Assembly (NCBI RefSeq): GCF_001723175.1
Contig: NC_064654.1
Span: 1,426,001 to 1,490,000, forward strand
Direction of reading: 5' to 3'
From: Penicillium oxalicum
Taxonomy: Eukaryota > Ascomycota > Eurotiomycetes > Eurotiales > Aspergillaceae
Length of the DNA: 64,000 bases
Numbering within the stretch: the stretch's first letter is position 1; every line of letters starts with the position of its first letter. This document shows positions 40,382 to 50,686 of this stretch, piece after piece. The position numbers were made by a program, and so were the translations under genes. Under the pieces are notes generated by a model. It did not search any database, was not told the DNA's origin, and was given only the letters and a program-made list of their open reading frames with translations.

Positions 40382-41312
40382 TCACTTGGCCCGCGTGTCC
40401 AAGGACAGGCGATCCGCTGGTTCCAGCCGCACTGCCGACTTGAGCTGTTCCCGCAACCCAAGCAAGTGCTGAGATGCCATCTTCATGGTCTCCTGGTTGC
40501 TCCCATCCTGAACAGTGATAGAGGCCTGGAGGACATAGCTGCCCGTCTTTTCCAACGGTGCCATCTCCTTCAATCCGGGCAGGGTTCGCCGGGGCTCCCG
40601 AGGCTCCCTCTCTCCTGCTGGGTAGTGCAGGATGCGATGCAGGAAAATCACGATGTCATTGTGGATGAAGACATCGCCCTCAACGAGGTACTCCGTCACG
40701 AATCTGTCAGAATGATGTTTAGCTTCCGTACACTCTTTAGATAGTTGAGTCGGCGTCCAAGTGCACTTACCCGTATCCCCATGCATTCATCGATGGTTCG
40801 ACGTTTCCGCGAGGCAGGGCGGCACTAGCCATCAACCGCGTTGTGACGGCCGAACGCGTCGCAGCTTCGGGGATGTCTCTAAACTCCAGCTTCCATGGCT
40901 GCTGGTCAAAGTCATATCCAGTGGCAGCTGTGTCAGAGGTTGACGGTCCCGCAGGAGGTGGTCCCGAGTCCTCCATCCCGGCCATCTGCGTGTCGCGATC
41001 CGACTCCGACGAGGGCATGTTGGATGGCGCGGCCGCGAAATCCTTCTCCAAGACGGGGCCCACGACCTGAGTGTAGAACATGCCCCCGTTGAGCATCTTG
41101 TTCACCCGTTGGAGATCAGCCGCATTGGCCTGTTGCAGATCTTGGCTGCCACCCACACGGCCAGTGATCACGCCGGGCTTGCGAAAGGCCTTGAAGATGA
41201 GCCGACGCTCCAGCGCGTGGCGAGGTTGCATGGCCGTCAGGCCCGCCAGCTGCTGCAAGAGCTCATGATGCTGGTGGACCGGGACCGAGGCGAAGAGCAG
41301 GAGCTCGTGCAT
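40382..41312 (-). CDS. med18: Mediator complex subunit 18 (Srb5)
   Basis: Two exons, 40771-41312 and 40382-40703, give 287 residues. Med18 is part of the head module of Mediator, pairs with Med20, and contacts RNA polymerase II in the nucleus. The N-terminus [20 protein letters not shown] with [20 protein letters not shown] is the family hallmark. [17 protein letters not shown] and [11 protein letters not shown] follow. The second exon carries [20 protein letters not shown] and the beta-strand segment [20 protein letters not shown] Ser/Pro/Asp-rich insert (about 98-135) is a low-complexity linker typical of filamentous fungi. The start is the first ATG and there is no upstream extension. Confidence 0.93.
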
Positions 41313-44148
41313 ATTTCTTTTATTATCGTCTTATTTGGGAAGCTCCACGGATGGGGTCAAGCACCGGTACCACACGCACCAGCCCTAACGAGCTGCGCTT
41401 GGAGAATAATCTGAGGATGGGGAAGGGGACAGCGGGTAAATCCGGGATGAGTTCAGTCAGGGCCCAAGCTTTCCCATGTGGCGTGGTCTCCACCGCTTAT
41501 CACCTTATCAGGAGGGGATCAGGTAATGAGTCTGTCGGCAATTGAGTAATGTGAATCTTCCACTGCACCCGTGCACCAAGCCACCTGGAGCCACCAATAC
41601 ACTCGTCTAGATGGAAAGGTACCTGCTCAACTCACATTTAACCGCTGGCAGAGCGTGCCTACAATCAGGTTGTGCCCAGGCAGTGCTCAGTGGCTCACCC
41701 TTCACGCCTCCTGACGCCTCCTCGGCCTCCTTGGTTGCCTGACGGGCTATCGCCTAGTAGTCCTACACATCGGTACAGAGACAAGGAATTCTGACCCGTT
41801 CTCATTTCTCCACGGTGAAAATCTCGGCCGAGCGATCTTCATCTCACCTTCCCCTCATAGGTGATCTGCCAGATGATGATGAATGAGGAACTTTCCGGAT
41901 GCTGTGTGTCTTTCCTAGAGTATCCGCTGTCCAAGCACATATACGACAGATCTATCTGTAGGTACGTCTCTCTCTCTCTCTCTTTCAGATACTGTAATGC
42001 GCACGAGACCAAGTACGTCATCCTCTCATCCTCTCGCCAAGTATTTGAACCAATCAGCCGAGCTGTCCACTCATGCTACGAATTACAAGAACATCTTGCT
42101 GCCGCGTTAGTAGAACCTTTGAGTAGACACAAGTTTCGCAGAACTTTCTCCGTGTGGGGAAAGAATGTTTGGCGAAGAAACCCATCCTGCATGCCCCGTC
42201 CTGGCCCAGTGCCGAAGACGTGGCTGATTGGTGCTGCACCCCGGCCGCCGGGGTATCGGAGATCATCCCGGAGTTTGGGGCGACGGTTCACTGCTAACAG
42301 AGTGGAAAAAAGTACAGCACGGTCTGGCTGGGCCTCCTTCACCGGAGATGCAGAAACAGACAAGGAGGTGGCACGGGAAAAGTGGTGCAAAAGGGCCATA
42401 AAGTAGTCCATTGAGGAAATATCATATCAATGATTGAGCGTACTTGGCAGGTTGATGCAAAGACGACAGTCCTTTTTGCTGGCGAATGTGCGGTAGAATG
42501 TAGTTTGTGTAGTGTACAGCAGTCATATGTACTCATCGACTCATTGGTGTCTTCATTGAAGCAATAAGAAACTCTATACAATATTCATAGGTCCAAAGCA
42601 GTACATGCGAAGCAAGTTTTCTTGGTCTGGGATTGGTCAGAGTAACCTGGTTGGAAATAAAATAAAATGTGCGGGGAAGAAGCAAAAGGAGAGATGGGGG
42701 AAGTGAGGAGACACGCGGATGAGGAGATGAGGGGGATCAGTCCATGAGGAGGCACCAAGGCAGCACCTCTGACAACTTTGAGACACTACAGGACTCACCA
42801 ACAGGGCAGCAACGGGCGTATGCAGTCGTCTTGACATCTATGTCGGGGTGCCATTGAGAGCGCAGTCAAAATACCCATCCCCGGAGACGCGAGTCGCGGT
42901 CGACTCCCGTCTATCTAGTACATACACACACAGAGCACTAGGCGTAAGGGAACCGTTTAGCACGATCTGCACAGCCCCCACCCCCACCCGGAAGTTGTTG
43001 ACCAGCACTAATGCTATGGTGCGATTGATCTCCCTGGCTTCAGGAGTATGGTTCTATTTGCTAATGATGGTGTGACAAGGGACTTATTCAGCGAGAAGGA
43101 TGTTCAGAGGTGACCAGTCCGTCCTCTCTCCCTCTCTCTCACGTCATGTGCTATACGGGTAGGTCAAAGAGTCCAACCGAGAGCCCATCACCATTCTGTA
43201 TTCAGATCAAAATCTCCATTAGTCGGCGCCAGTCCGGTCTTGATTCCGAGCGGTTCATCGTCCCGGATCACACCATCTCATCGAGTCGTTCCTCCTCGAC
43301 CGTTTGTGGTACCACCCCACGTGATCAGCAGGGTCCCCCCGTCAGCGTCCCTTTGGACTGTACGCAGAGAAGGCCCTCTACTCGAAATGTGTTTCAAGAT
43401 CATGCAACCAAGGTACAGTACCGATGTGCATCTGCAAGGTTCAGAGTGGGAACGACTGAAGACCAAATCATACCCCCCATTCCGGCGGCTGCTCGGGTCC
43501 GAACGGGTTAGGCCCGAACCAGCCTAGTCCCGAGTGTCTCTTCCCCAAGTTCAGGCAAGAATTGCCTGGTTGGGTTTAGTGGCGTAGTCGCTGAGTTCAC
43601 CAGACCCCCGCGGGCCTGCAGGCGCCTCGAGGTGACTGGCCAAGCAGTCGTCCAGTTGTACCCCCTCGGCGCCGTGTCCACTGTCCGCCGTCCGCTGTCC
43701 GCCCGCAGCCCACTCCGAAGTCCGCGGAACTTGGTGGATTACCTGATCAACCACCCGAACGACTCGGAGCCTGAAGGTTGATCCTGCAGACTCGTCTACG
43801 GCGCGTCTGCTCTTCCATATTTCTCTTCCCACCCCCCTCCTTCATCTCTCGACCTTCTTCCCATTCCTCTCTCCACTATCACGACAACCTTTCCTTTCAG
43901 TCTGTTTCTTCACGGTCTGCAGTCAATTCGAATTCATTTGCCAAGTGTGAAGTCAATTTCTCTCCCTTCAATTCCTCTCCCAGTACACGCCCTGTTTGCT
44001 ACTGGGTCGGTTCGGATACTTCCGGGCCCGTTGGATTTCGCACACCACACTCGTCCTCCGTGACCCTCGATCAGCCAACCCCCTCCACCCAAAAAACCAG
44101 TCTCTTCATCTTTTGACATTCATCCCCGTCTCTACATTTCCCGACAAG
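41313..44148. other. Divergent intergenic region, MED18 to Kgd4
   Basis: 2.8 kb holding two divergent promoters. A (CT)n microsatellite is at about 41968-41985, and a CT-rich stretch at 43800-43900 and 44085-44145 precedes the Kgd4 start. An open frame at 41873-42406 plus (177 codons from its first ATG) has no family motif and is in the range expected by chance. A CACGTG is at 43318-43323. Confidence 0.5.
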
Positions 44149-44621
44149 ATGCGTGCCTCCATGACTCTCTTCAACGCCGCCCGGACTCCTCTCATCCGCT
44201 TCGTGGGCAAGCGATCCGTCCCCAGTACGTGAACTTTCTCTGCCGACGCGACGCTCGGGGCCCCAGGACTTTTTGGGACCTCACCGTACTTGGTCTACCT
44301 TGGACTTCAATGCTGACAAAGCCTTGCAATTCTTTAGAGTCCGTCGACCACACCCCTCGTGTGCACCCGGCTTCCCCTACCGGAGCTCTGCCGGACTCTT
44401 TCGCTACATACCGCGCTAAGGCTCAGCAGCACGGCCCCCTCGGCCGCGCTCAGTTTAGCGGTCGCGTAGGCGCTCAGCCCGGTGCCGCCCTGGGCCCGGT
44501 CGCGCCCAAGGCGGGTGAGTTTTTCGATCGTGCGGAGCTGCCCGCTCGCTTCGGCCGCCTGCCGTGGACCGCTGCCGAGATCGAGGCGATCGAGACCGGC
44601 GGTGCGAGCATGTACGCTTAA
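44149..44621 (+). CDS. kgd4: Kgd4/Ymr31, 2-oxoglutarate dehydrogenase adaptor (annotated also as mitochondrial ribosomal protein)
   Basis: Two exons, 44149-44224 and 44338-44621, give 119 residues. The N-terminus MRASMTLFNAARTPLIRFVG is basic and amphipathic, fitting a mitochondrial presequence. Family landmarks are IRFVGKRSVP, VDHTPRVHPASPTGALP, and the C-terminal E3-binding region ELPARFGRLPWTAAEIEAIE with the GGA end. The family was first named Ymr31/MRPS36 as a ribosomal protein; later work on yeast Kgd4 showed that it tethers the E3 lipoamide dehydrogenase to the 2-oxoglutarate dehydrogenase core in the TCA cycle. A middle Ala/Gly/Pro-rich linker is longer than needed for folding and probably flexible. 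Two exons separate the presequence from the mature part. Confidence 0.9.
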
Positions 44622-45467
44622 AGAAACCCTCTGAGGAGAGCGATGCTCATCGCGGCGTTTCTCTATATATTCGCATTGATGTTACGCATGCCATGAGCGA
44701 TGGAGCACGACTCTTTTCACTTTCTCCTTCTCATTGACGCTACGAGGTGTTGGGGTTTTCCTCACCCAACACTCCATCGCGGTTCTCAATCAAAACAGAT
44801 TCAGATCCAGTCGAGTCGGGCGGTGGGTGCGCGGGAGCACATTCACCATCTCCGACAGACTGGAGCATGTTTCCTGTGCGCTCTCCACTCGGTTGACCAC
44901 CCATCCGCACGAGGGCTGGATCACGTCCGGCATCGAGAACCAAAGCGGTCGTGCAACGGCAAATGAGACTTATTTCTGGTTGATCATCGTCATACCCCCT
45001 TCCCTTCGATCCATTGTTGATCTTTTATTCCCCATTTCGGCGCTGGTGGTGATTTTTGGGCGCTGCTGGTCTTCTTCGCTAGCGCAAAAGCAGTCGTGAA
45101 CTTTTTCTTTTTCTTTTTCTTCCTTGTTCAGTTCATATTCGGTTTCCCATTGACCCTGGAGAGCAGGGAAATGATGTGAACATAAGGTCTTGGATACCAA
45201 TGCCTGCCTTTTCTTGTTTCTTGATGCCTCACACAATGTATACAGCTCTGTGAGCTGATTGTTTGATTAGCACATGAAACTATTCTCTGGTCAGAACCCA
45301 CGTAAAATTTCCATCTCCGTCGGCGCAGTCGGCGCTGCTTGTTGAATTCGTAGCGCCTCGAAGCAACGTGGTCTTCCCCGCACGTGCCCTGTCGGTACTC
45401 CGACCTGGACTCGACCAACCTCGAACCACACCAGTAACCAATCTTCCCGTCACACTCCATTCACGCC
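44622..45467. other. Intergenic, Kgd4 to RUS gene
   Basis: 846 bp between two plus-strand genes: Kgd4 3' UTR and the RUS promoter. No coding frame or RNA gene was recognised. Confidence 0.5.
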
Positions 45468-47806
45468 ATGAGGGTATCGGACATGGAGCCAACGTCAAGG
45501 CTGGTGATCTCCGAATCCGATGAAGCTGACACTGATCTTGTGTCGTACATTTTTTCGGAAAATAATGCATTCAAGTCGCAGTCCTTGACAACTGAAAGGG
45601 TGGATGTTGAAGTAAGCCTGCCTCTTTGTCTCCCTGTCTCCCTGTCTGTTGATCCGATTGCGACTCGATCCCGACGGACGGTATCTTCTTCATCGCTTTG
45701 TTCATCTCCACGAAGATTGATGCGAGCAATGTCAATGCATCCTACTGCACACGTTGTCACAGACTTTGAACTGGTCGGTCTTCGAGGCCCTGCTCACCGT
45801 ATGTCTGTGGGCATAGAAACGGACACACAACTCGCCTCGGTGGTCCTCGCGGCCTCTCATTGCCTACCTTCGTGACGTCTTTCTCCCATCGGGATATCCA
45901 CAGAGCGTGAGCGACGATTACCTACCGTAAGTGTGGCTCATTGTCCATTTCCATCTTGCCAGATGGCCTCAACCCCATTTCTTTTTGCTTATCCATTGTG
46001 AAAGGTACCAAGTCTTTGTGAGTTTCATGACGGAAAGAGTGATGCAATCTGAGTACACGAGAAAATTCCAAGGCAGCAATTGACATTGAATGACAAGGAC
46101 TCCCTTCAAGCATTCTGCAGCTCAATAGCTGGTCTCCTCTCCTCTCGAGCAGTGCTACAAGGTACATTACGCGAAACCACGCATCTCCTTTGGGTGGCTA
46201 TAGATTGATTTCGCTTGCTCCTCTCCAGCCCAACACTAATCACACCAACTCAACGCTCAGGGGTCGGTGTCGGTAACGCAGACGCTTCCCCAACTTCGGC
46301 CTTGCTCCTCCACATCCTGCAAGATACGTCGGGGCGTGTTGCAACCATTCTCTTCGCCCACCGTGTCGGCACGGCTCTCGAGCCAGAATGCAAAACCTAT
46401 CGACTCGCTGCAGACGTGTTCAACGACCTCGCCATGATCCTGGACTGTCTTTCGCCCATGGTCCCGGCCGGTGTCATGCGTGTGTCTATCCTCAGTGCAG
46501 CAGGCGTTCTACGTGCACTTTGCGGTGTTGCAGGGGGCAGTTCCAAGGCTAGTCTGAGCGCGCACTTTGCCAAGTGGGGGAATCTCGCGGAACTCAATGC
46601 GGTATGATTCTCTAATGGTGGTTCAGTGCACATCGGCTATCATGACAAGACAAGGTTGGACAAATTCTGACATCGGAAGCAGAAAGACTCGTCTCAGGAG
46701 ACTGTCATCTCGTTGATAGGCATGCTGGTAAGTAGACTTCTTGCTTTCGGATCTACACAGTCTCCTGTTTTCCCCCCCTCTCGCTTGACCACCATGGGGG
46801 ATCAAGACTAATGCACTCTCTAATGCCACTCACCTAGGTCGGCTCCGTGGTCGTCTCACACGTCACAGGATTCACCACCACCTGGATAGCTCTACTGGGT
46901 CTCCTCGCGCTGCATCTCAGCATGAACTACGCCGCCGTCCGATCCGTACAAATGACTAGTCTCAACCGACAACGATCAAACATCATTTTCTCCGCGCTTT
47001 TCGAGTCGGATCCCAATCTGAGCCAATCACTAGATAAACGGCGCTCTTTGGGAAGTGACTCGGACAAGACGACTATCCAGAGAAACTCTGAATCTACCAG
47101 CACCTCTCCACGTCCATCCCAGCTATCACCACCACTACCACTACCGCACAAGATCCTTACACCTGCACAAGTGGCCTCCCAAGAACGCATCTTCCCCCGT
47201 GCAAACGCGCTTACATGGACATCCTCTCTTCCCACCGGAAACCAAGTCGCTAAGCTAGGAAGTGCAGAAATTGGCATTTCTCTCGCAGCCGTCTTGAAAC
47301 ATGCCAACGGCTACGTCCCAGCGACTCCCATCTCGCCCTCCATCAACATCAACCAGAAAGCTAGCACCGCCTTTTACAGCGCCATCCCCATGACACCATT
47401 ATGCAATCTGTTCGCAGACGAAAAGTACATCCTTTTCCTCTACCCAGGCTCACGGTGGTATCGAGACTCGTCCCCCAAGTGGCATGCCTCGATTCTTCTG
47501 AAAAAGGACTGCGCCGTGACAGATCAGCTCAAGGGTTGGGCGCATGCACTCCTCGCAGCTCGAGTCTTGTACATGGGTTTTGATCCGGATGCTTCTTCGC
47601 TGGTGAAGGAAGTTTCAAACCAGACGGGCTCTCTGTCCGGAGTGGAGATCAGTGAAAAAATTCTTCGCTGTGTGGCGGATACATTGAAGGTTCTGAACGA
47701 GGGTGATCGATTTGAAGGGTATTTGGCTGCGTTGCGGGCAAGTGGTTGGGAGCTGGATGTGGGAGCTTTAGAGATCAAAGGTGGGAATAGGTTGATCTTG
47801 GATTGA
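45468..47806 (+). CDS. RUS family (DUF647) membrane protein
   Basis: Seven exons: 45468-45611, 45817-45926, 46005-46017, 46098-46161, 46261-46601, 46683-46727 and 46838-47806, giving 561 residues. The conserved core reads VFLPSGYPQSVSDDYLPYQV, FDSLQAFCSSIAGLLSSRAV, GVGVGNADASPT, EPECKTYRLAADVFNDLAMI, GGSSKASLSAHFAKWGNL and NAKDSSQETVISLIGMLVGS. It is followed by a hydrophobic segment around TTWIALLGLLALHLSMNYAA and a variable C-terminal half. These define the Root UV-B Sensitive family; plant RUS1/RUS2 act in UV-B sensing and auxin transport, while fungal roles are unknown. Exon 3 is a 13-nt micro-exon supplying PYQVF. Exon 2 was chosen because VFLPSGYP has no nearer acceptor; a 36-nt in-phase alternative exon is possible at 45763-45798. 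The first exon is the least certain. Confidence 0.88.
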
Positions 47807-48917
47807 ACGAGGTTACAATGATAGAGTCGAGGATGATTGCAATGTCGGGCCGCCCTTGGAATACATTGTTCGTTGTTTTCGAAGTCACAGGCGAGAAGAG
47901 CCCGAGAAATGGATGAAGTATGGCGGACTTTCCTTTAGTAGTACACATGTAGCCCATCGTCGATGGCTCAGACTGCTTCTTTTGAGATGATCATCTTGAC
48001 AAACCTATGTGGTCCTGGCTGTATCGACATGACTCAAGACTACTACCTGGTCCTGATGGCCTTGTTTATCAACCAAGACTCAATGAATGGACGACATTAT
48101 GGAAAAGATCCTGGAAGCATGTAGATCGGGGTATCAAGTCTAATTTGTATATGATCCAAAAAAAAGATATAACAAGCATCATCCTATCGTAGCAATTGAT
48201 CGACACATTTCATCATGCAAAGATCGCAAAAAGTGTGGCTGAACAGGCAGCAGATGATTCAAGGGTGGGAAAAATGTGGGAGATTGAGGTTAACAAAGAT
48301 AAAACGCGCCGTCGTCAGCCAGAGTTTCTGGAGGAAACTTCATCCAAGCTTCTATATATGAAAAAAAATGAGATCAAAGTTGGTGACATGAAGTGTGGGG
48401 TGGTTGTCTTTCCGTTGGCCTTGGACACATGACTTGTAGCCGCGGGCAGTGGTAAACGCTCGGGTGACAAGAGAGCGACGAGGACCAACAAAAAGAATGC
48501 ATCAGGTGGTCAGAACTCGCTAGGAGAACTGGTAAATGCTGGTGGCAAAATAGCAAGACATCGAGAAAATGTGGGATGGGAAAAGCAAAACAGAAAAATA
48601 AACGCCGGGTTCATATGCTTTCGATGCATCATGCTCTCATACACCGCCAATGAACGCTAACAGAATAGAGTCAAGCCGAGTCGTGTGAGATGCGTTTCAT
48701 GTTAGGTGCGAGGGGACTGGGGGGGCGGAGTGGTAGAAAATTTTGCAGGGGACATTTCATGCGAGGTTGAGGATCGATGAGGTGAGTTGATCAGGAGAAA
48801 GTGAATATCGGTCAGGAGAGGTTCTGGTGATGATGAATGATGATGATGGTGGTGGTGGTTGTGTCGTGTTGTGAGAGGACATGTGTAATCAGATGTGGAC
48901 GATAAAAGGAAGCTTTT
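47807..48917. other. Convergent intergenic region, RUS to RGS gene
   Basis: 1.1 kb between two 3' ends. It is AT-richer than the flanking genes and has a GATGATG/GTGGTG-rich stretch at 48830-48865. No gene is called. Confidence 0.5.
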
Positions 48918-49982
48918 TTAATCGTCCATGCCCAAGATCTTTGGGTCGCGCGAGTTGCCATTACTCCCTCCGGAGCGTTTCTTGAACCCCAGTCTCAGAC
49001 CCATCTTCTTCCAAGGATTCTCGGTACGATATTTGGGACTTTGGATGGGGAGATGAGGCTCGCTGGCGGGGGGCGTTGTAGGAGGGGTCATCGGTTCCTC
49101 GATGGTCGGACTTGACTGGGAGGTCGAATCGTCTGTGAGCGGTGGAGTGCTCGAATCTCCAGAGGGACTCAGCAAAGCACCCGACGCCCGCTTTCCCAAC
49201 CCATGCATGGCACCAAACGTGCTACTTGAGCGACCCGTAGTTGTGGACAGGTCCTTGGAGGAAGATTGAGGGGAGATGCGTCTCGTTCGGGAGCGGAAGT
49301 ACTTCATGGAGTGATCGTCACAAGACATGTTCGACAGATCCATGACGTCGTCGGGGCTGATCGGGGAGTCGGCCTGGGCCTCCACGGACGGCGAGACTGC
49401 CTGGCTGTTCAGAAAGGGCAAGAAGATCGATTCCTCCATCAAATCATGTATCCGCTTGACCGCCGAGTCGAGGGTTTCGGGGATCGGCGGGACGGTCACA
49501 TCGCCGTATCGAAGCAGGGCATCCCGAACTTCACTTGACAGATTCACTTCTCGAGGCGCTCCAGGGAGAATATAAGCCGTCATCAATCGCTGCCAGAGCA
49601 TAAGCAGATGTTGTGATTCACGGGAGTCGGGGTTGGTCAAGGCGTCGGGGCTGGTACGGGACGAGAGGGTATGATAGGTTTCTCGGTAGCGGCTCGCCTC
49701 CATGGTGAATTCGAGGGTTTCGAGACAGTGGTTTTGCGACAGATACGCCATAAAGGCCGATAACGTGTAGGGCGGGGCGGCAGTGTTGGCCAGCACTTCC
49801 TTCAAGGTCGGACGCATGGGACAAAAGGCTCCCGCCGAGACGGCCAGGCTGACCGGTCGAGAGCCAGACGATTCCATGTCCTCGTCGGAGTCACTGTCCG
49901 ACGAGGTAGGAGAGAGTTCGGGTGTGGTGGATGGTGAGAAGTTCCAAAAGAAGGCAGGAGCGAGAGACTTCTTTTTGAGCAT
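48918..49982 (-). CDS. rgsA: RGS-domain regulator of G-protein signalling, probably RgsA
   Basis: One exon of 354 residues from the ATG at 49982. The frame is open upstream to about 50033 without another ATG, so a short upstream exon is possible. After a Ser/Asp-rich N-terminus comes an RGS domain (about 57-205): RPTLKEVLANTAAPPYTLSA, YLSQNHCLETLEFTMEASRY, the helix LLMLWQRLMTAYILPGAPRE, and LMEESIFLPFLNS. RGS proteins speed GTP hydrolysis by G-alpha subunits and so switch off signalling at the plasma membrane. The rest is a long Ser/Thr/Pro-rich tail with a basic end, KKMGLRLGFKKRSGG. There are no DEP domains (unlike FlbA), no PX/PXA domains and no membrane helices. The single-RGS, Rgs2-like layout matches RgsA, which in Aspergillus opposes GanB and affects growth, conidiation and stress responses. 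Confidence 0.88.
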   Translation of the reverse strand: MLKKKSLAPAFFWNFSPSTTPELSPTSSDSDSDEDMESSGSRPVSLAVSAGAFCPMRPTLKEVLANTAAPPYTLSAFMAYLSQNHCLETLEFTMEASRYRETYHTLSSRTSPDALTNPDSRESQHLLMLWQRLMTAYILPGAPREVNLSSEVRDALLRYGDVTVPPIPETLDSAVKRIHDLMEESIFLPFLNSQAVSPSVEAQADSPISPDDVMDLSNMSCDDHSMKYFRSRTRRISPQSSSKDLSTTTGRSSSTFGAMHGLGKRASGALLSPSGDSSTPPLTDDSTSQSSPTIEEPMTPPTTPPASEPHLPIQSPKYRTENPWKKMGLRLGFKKRSGGSNGNSRDPKILGMDD

Positions 49983-50090
49983 TGCGTTGATTGTTCGGCG
50001 AGCACCGTTGAACTGGAAACGTTTTCTCACCAAACCGTTTCGTGGTGCTGGGCGAGGCTCCAGATTGGGCCAGTTCGAAGAGGAACAACG

Positions 50091-50129
50091 TTATTGGTGA
50101 GTAAGACGTTGGACAGTGTGGGATCTCAT
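50091..50129 (-). other. Upstream ORF in the rgsA leader (12 codons)
   Basis: An ATG at 50129 opens a 12-codon frame, MRSHTVQRLTHQ, ending at 50091. It lies 108 bases before the presumed rgsA start. If the leader is transcribed from the CT-rich region further upstream, this uORF would reduce initiation at rgsA. It could also be spliced out. Confidence 0.4.
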
Positions 50130-50157
50130 GGGAGAGTTGAGAGGTCAACAACCACTC

Positions 50158-50191
50158 GGAGAGAGAGAGAGAAAGAGAGAGGGAGAGGGAC
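50158..50191. repeat. (GA)n microsatellite near rgsA
   Basis: A run of GA units with a few AA and GG interruptions. On the rgsA strand it is a CT-rich element about 180-210 bp before the ATG, the usual place for fungal transcription starts. Confidence 0.6.
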
Positions 50192-50584
50192 GGAAGGAGA
50201 GCGTGAGCTGATAATTCGTGGGTAATTTCGCTTGAGCGGGTTGCGTATATAGAAGGCGGATGTCAAAGGGTGACAGATGGATGAGAGGTGAAGTCAGGAA
50301 TGTTGTGAAAATGGTTGTGAGGGAGTGTAAGAAAGGGAAGAAACAACAGTCCAGGTTGGAAGAGTGGAAGTGGAGTGGAGAGTCAAGAGGGAGGGAATGA
50401 TGGAATCGATATAGTCAGGTCGTCGTCAGGATCAGACACAGAGGGTACTCTTTACGGCTGCGACGGTGGACCAGTCAGAGGGGTGGAATGGATACCCAGT
50501 CATCCAAGACAGGAAAAGGGAGGAAAGCGGGAGGGGGCCGACTGTACGCCAGGAATGAAAAATGATGAAAATCAGATTTTTCAT

Positions 50585-50686
50585 TAAAAAAAAGGAAAAA
50601 GAAAAAAAAAAGAAAAAGGAATTTGGGGGGAGAAAAGAAAAGAAATGGAATCAAAAAAGAAAATACAAGAAAAAAAGAAGAAGTGG
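50585..50686. repeat. Polypurine tract upstream of rgsA
   Basis: About 100 bases that are almost entirely A and G on the plus strand, with A-runs of up to ten and a G6 run. On the rgsA strand it is a polypyrimidine tract. Such long tracts can form triplex DNA and exclude nucleosomes. It lies about 600-700 bp upstream of rgsA. Confidence 0.6.

Noticed and set aside
41873..42406. 177-codon plus-strand open frame between MED18 and Kgd4
   Set aside because: Composition follows the local CT microsatellite and no family features are visible; about one such frame is expected by chance in this window.
45904..45926. Alternative start of RUS exon 2 at the CAG|AGC acceptor
   Set aside because: It would remove the highly conserved VFLPSGYP block, so the longer exon from 45817 is preferred.
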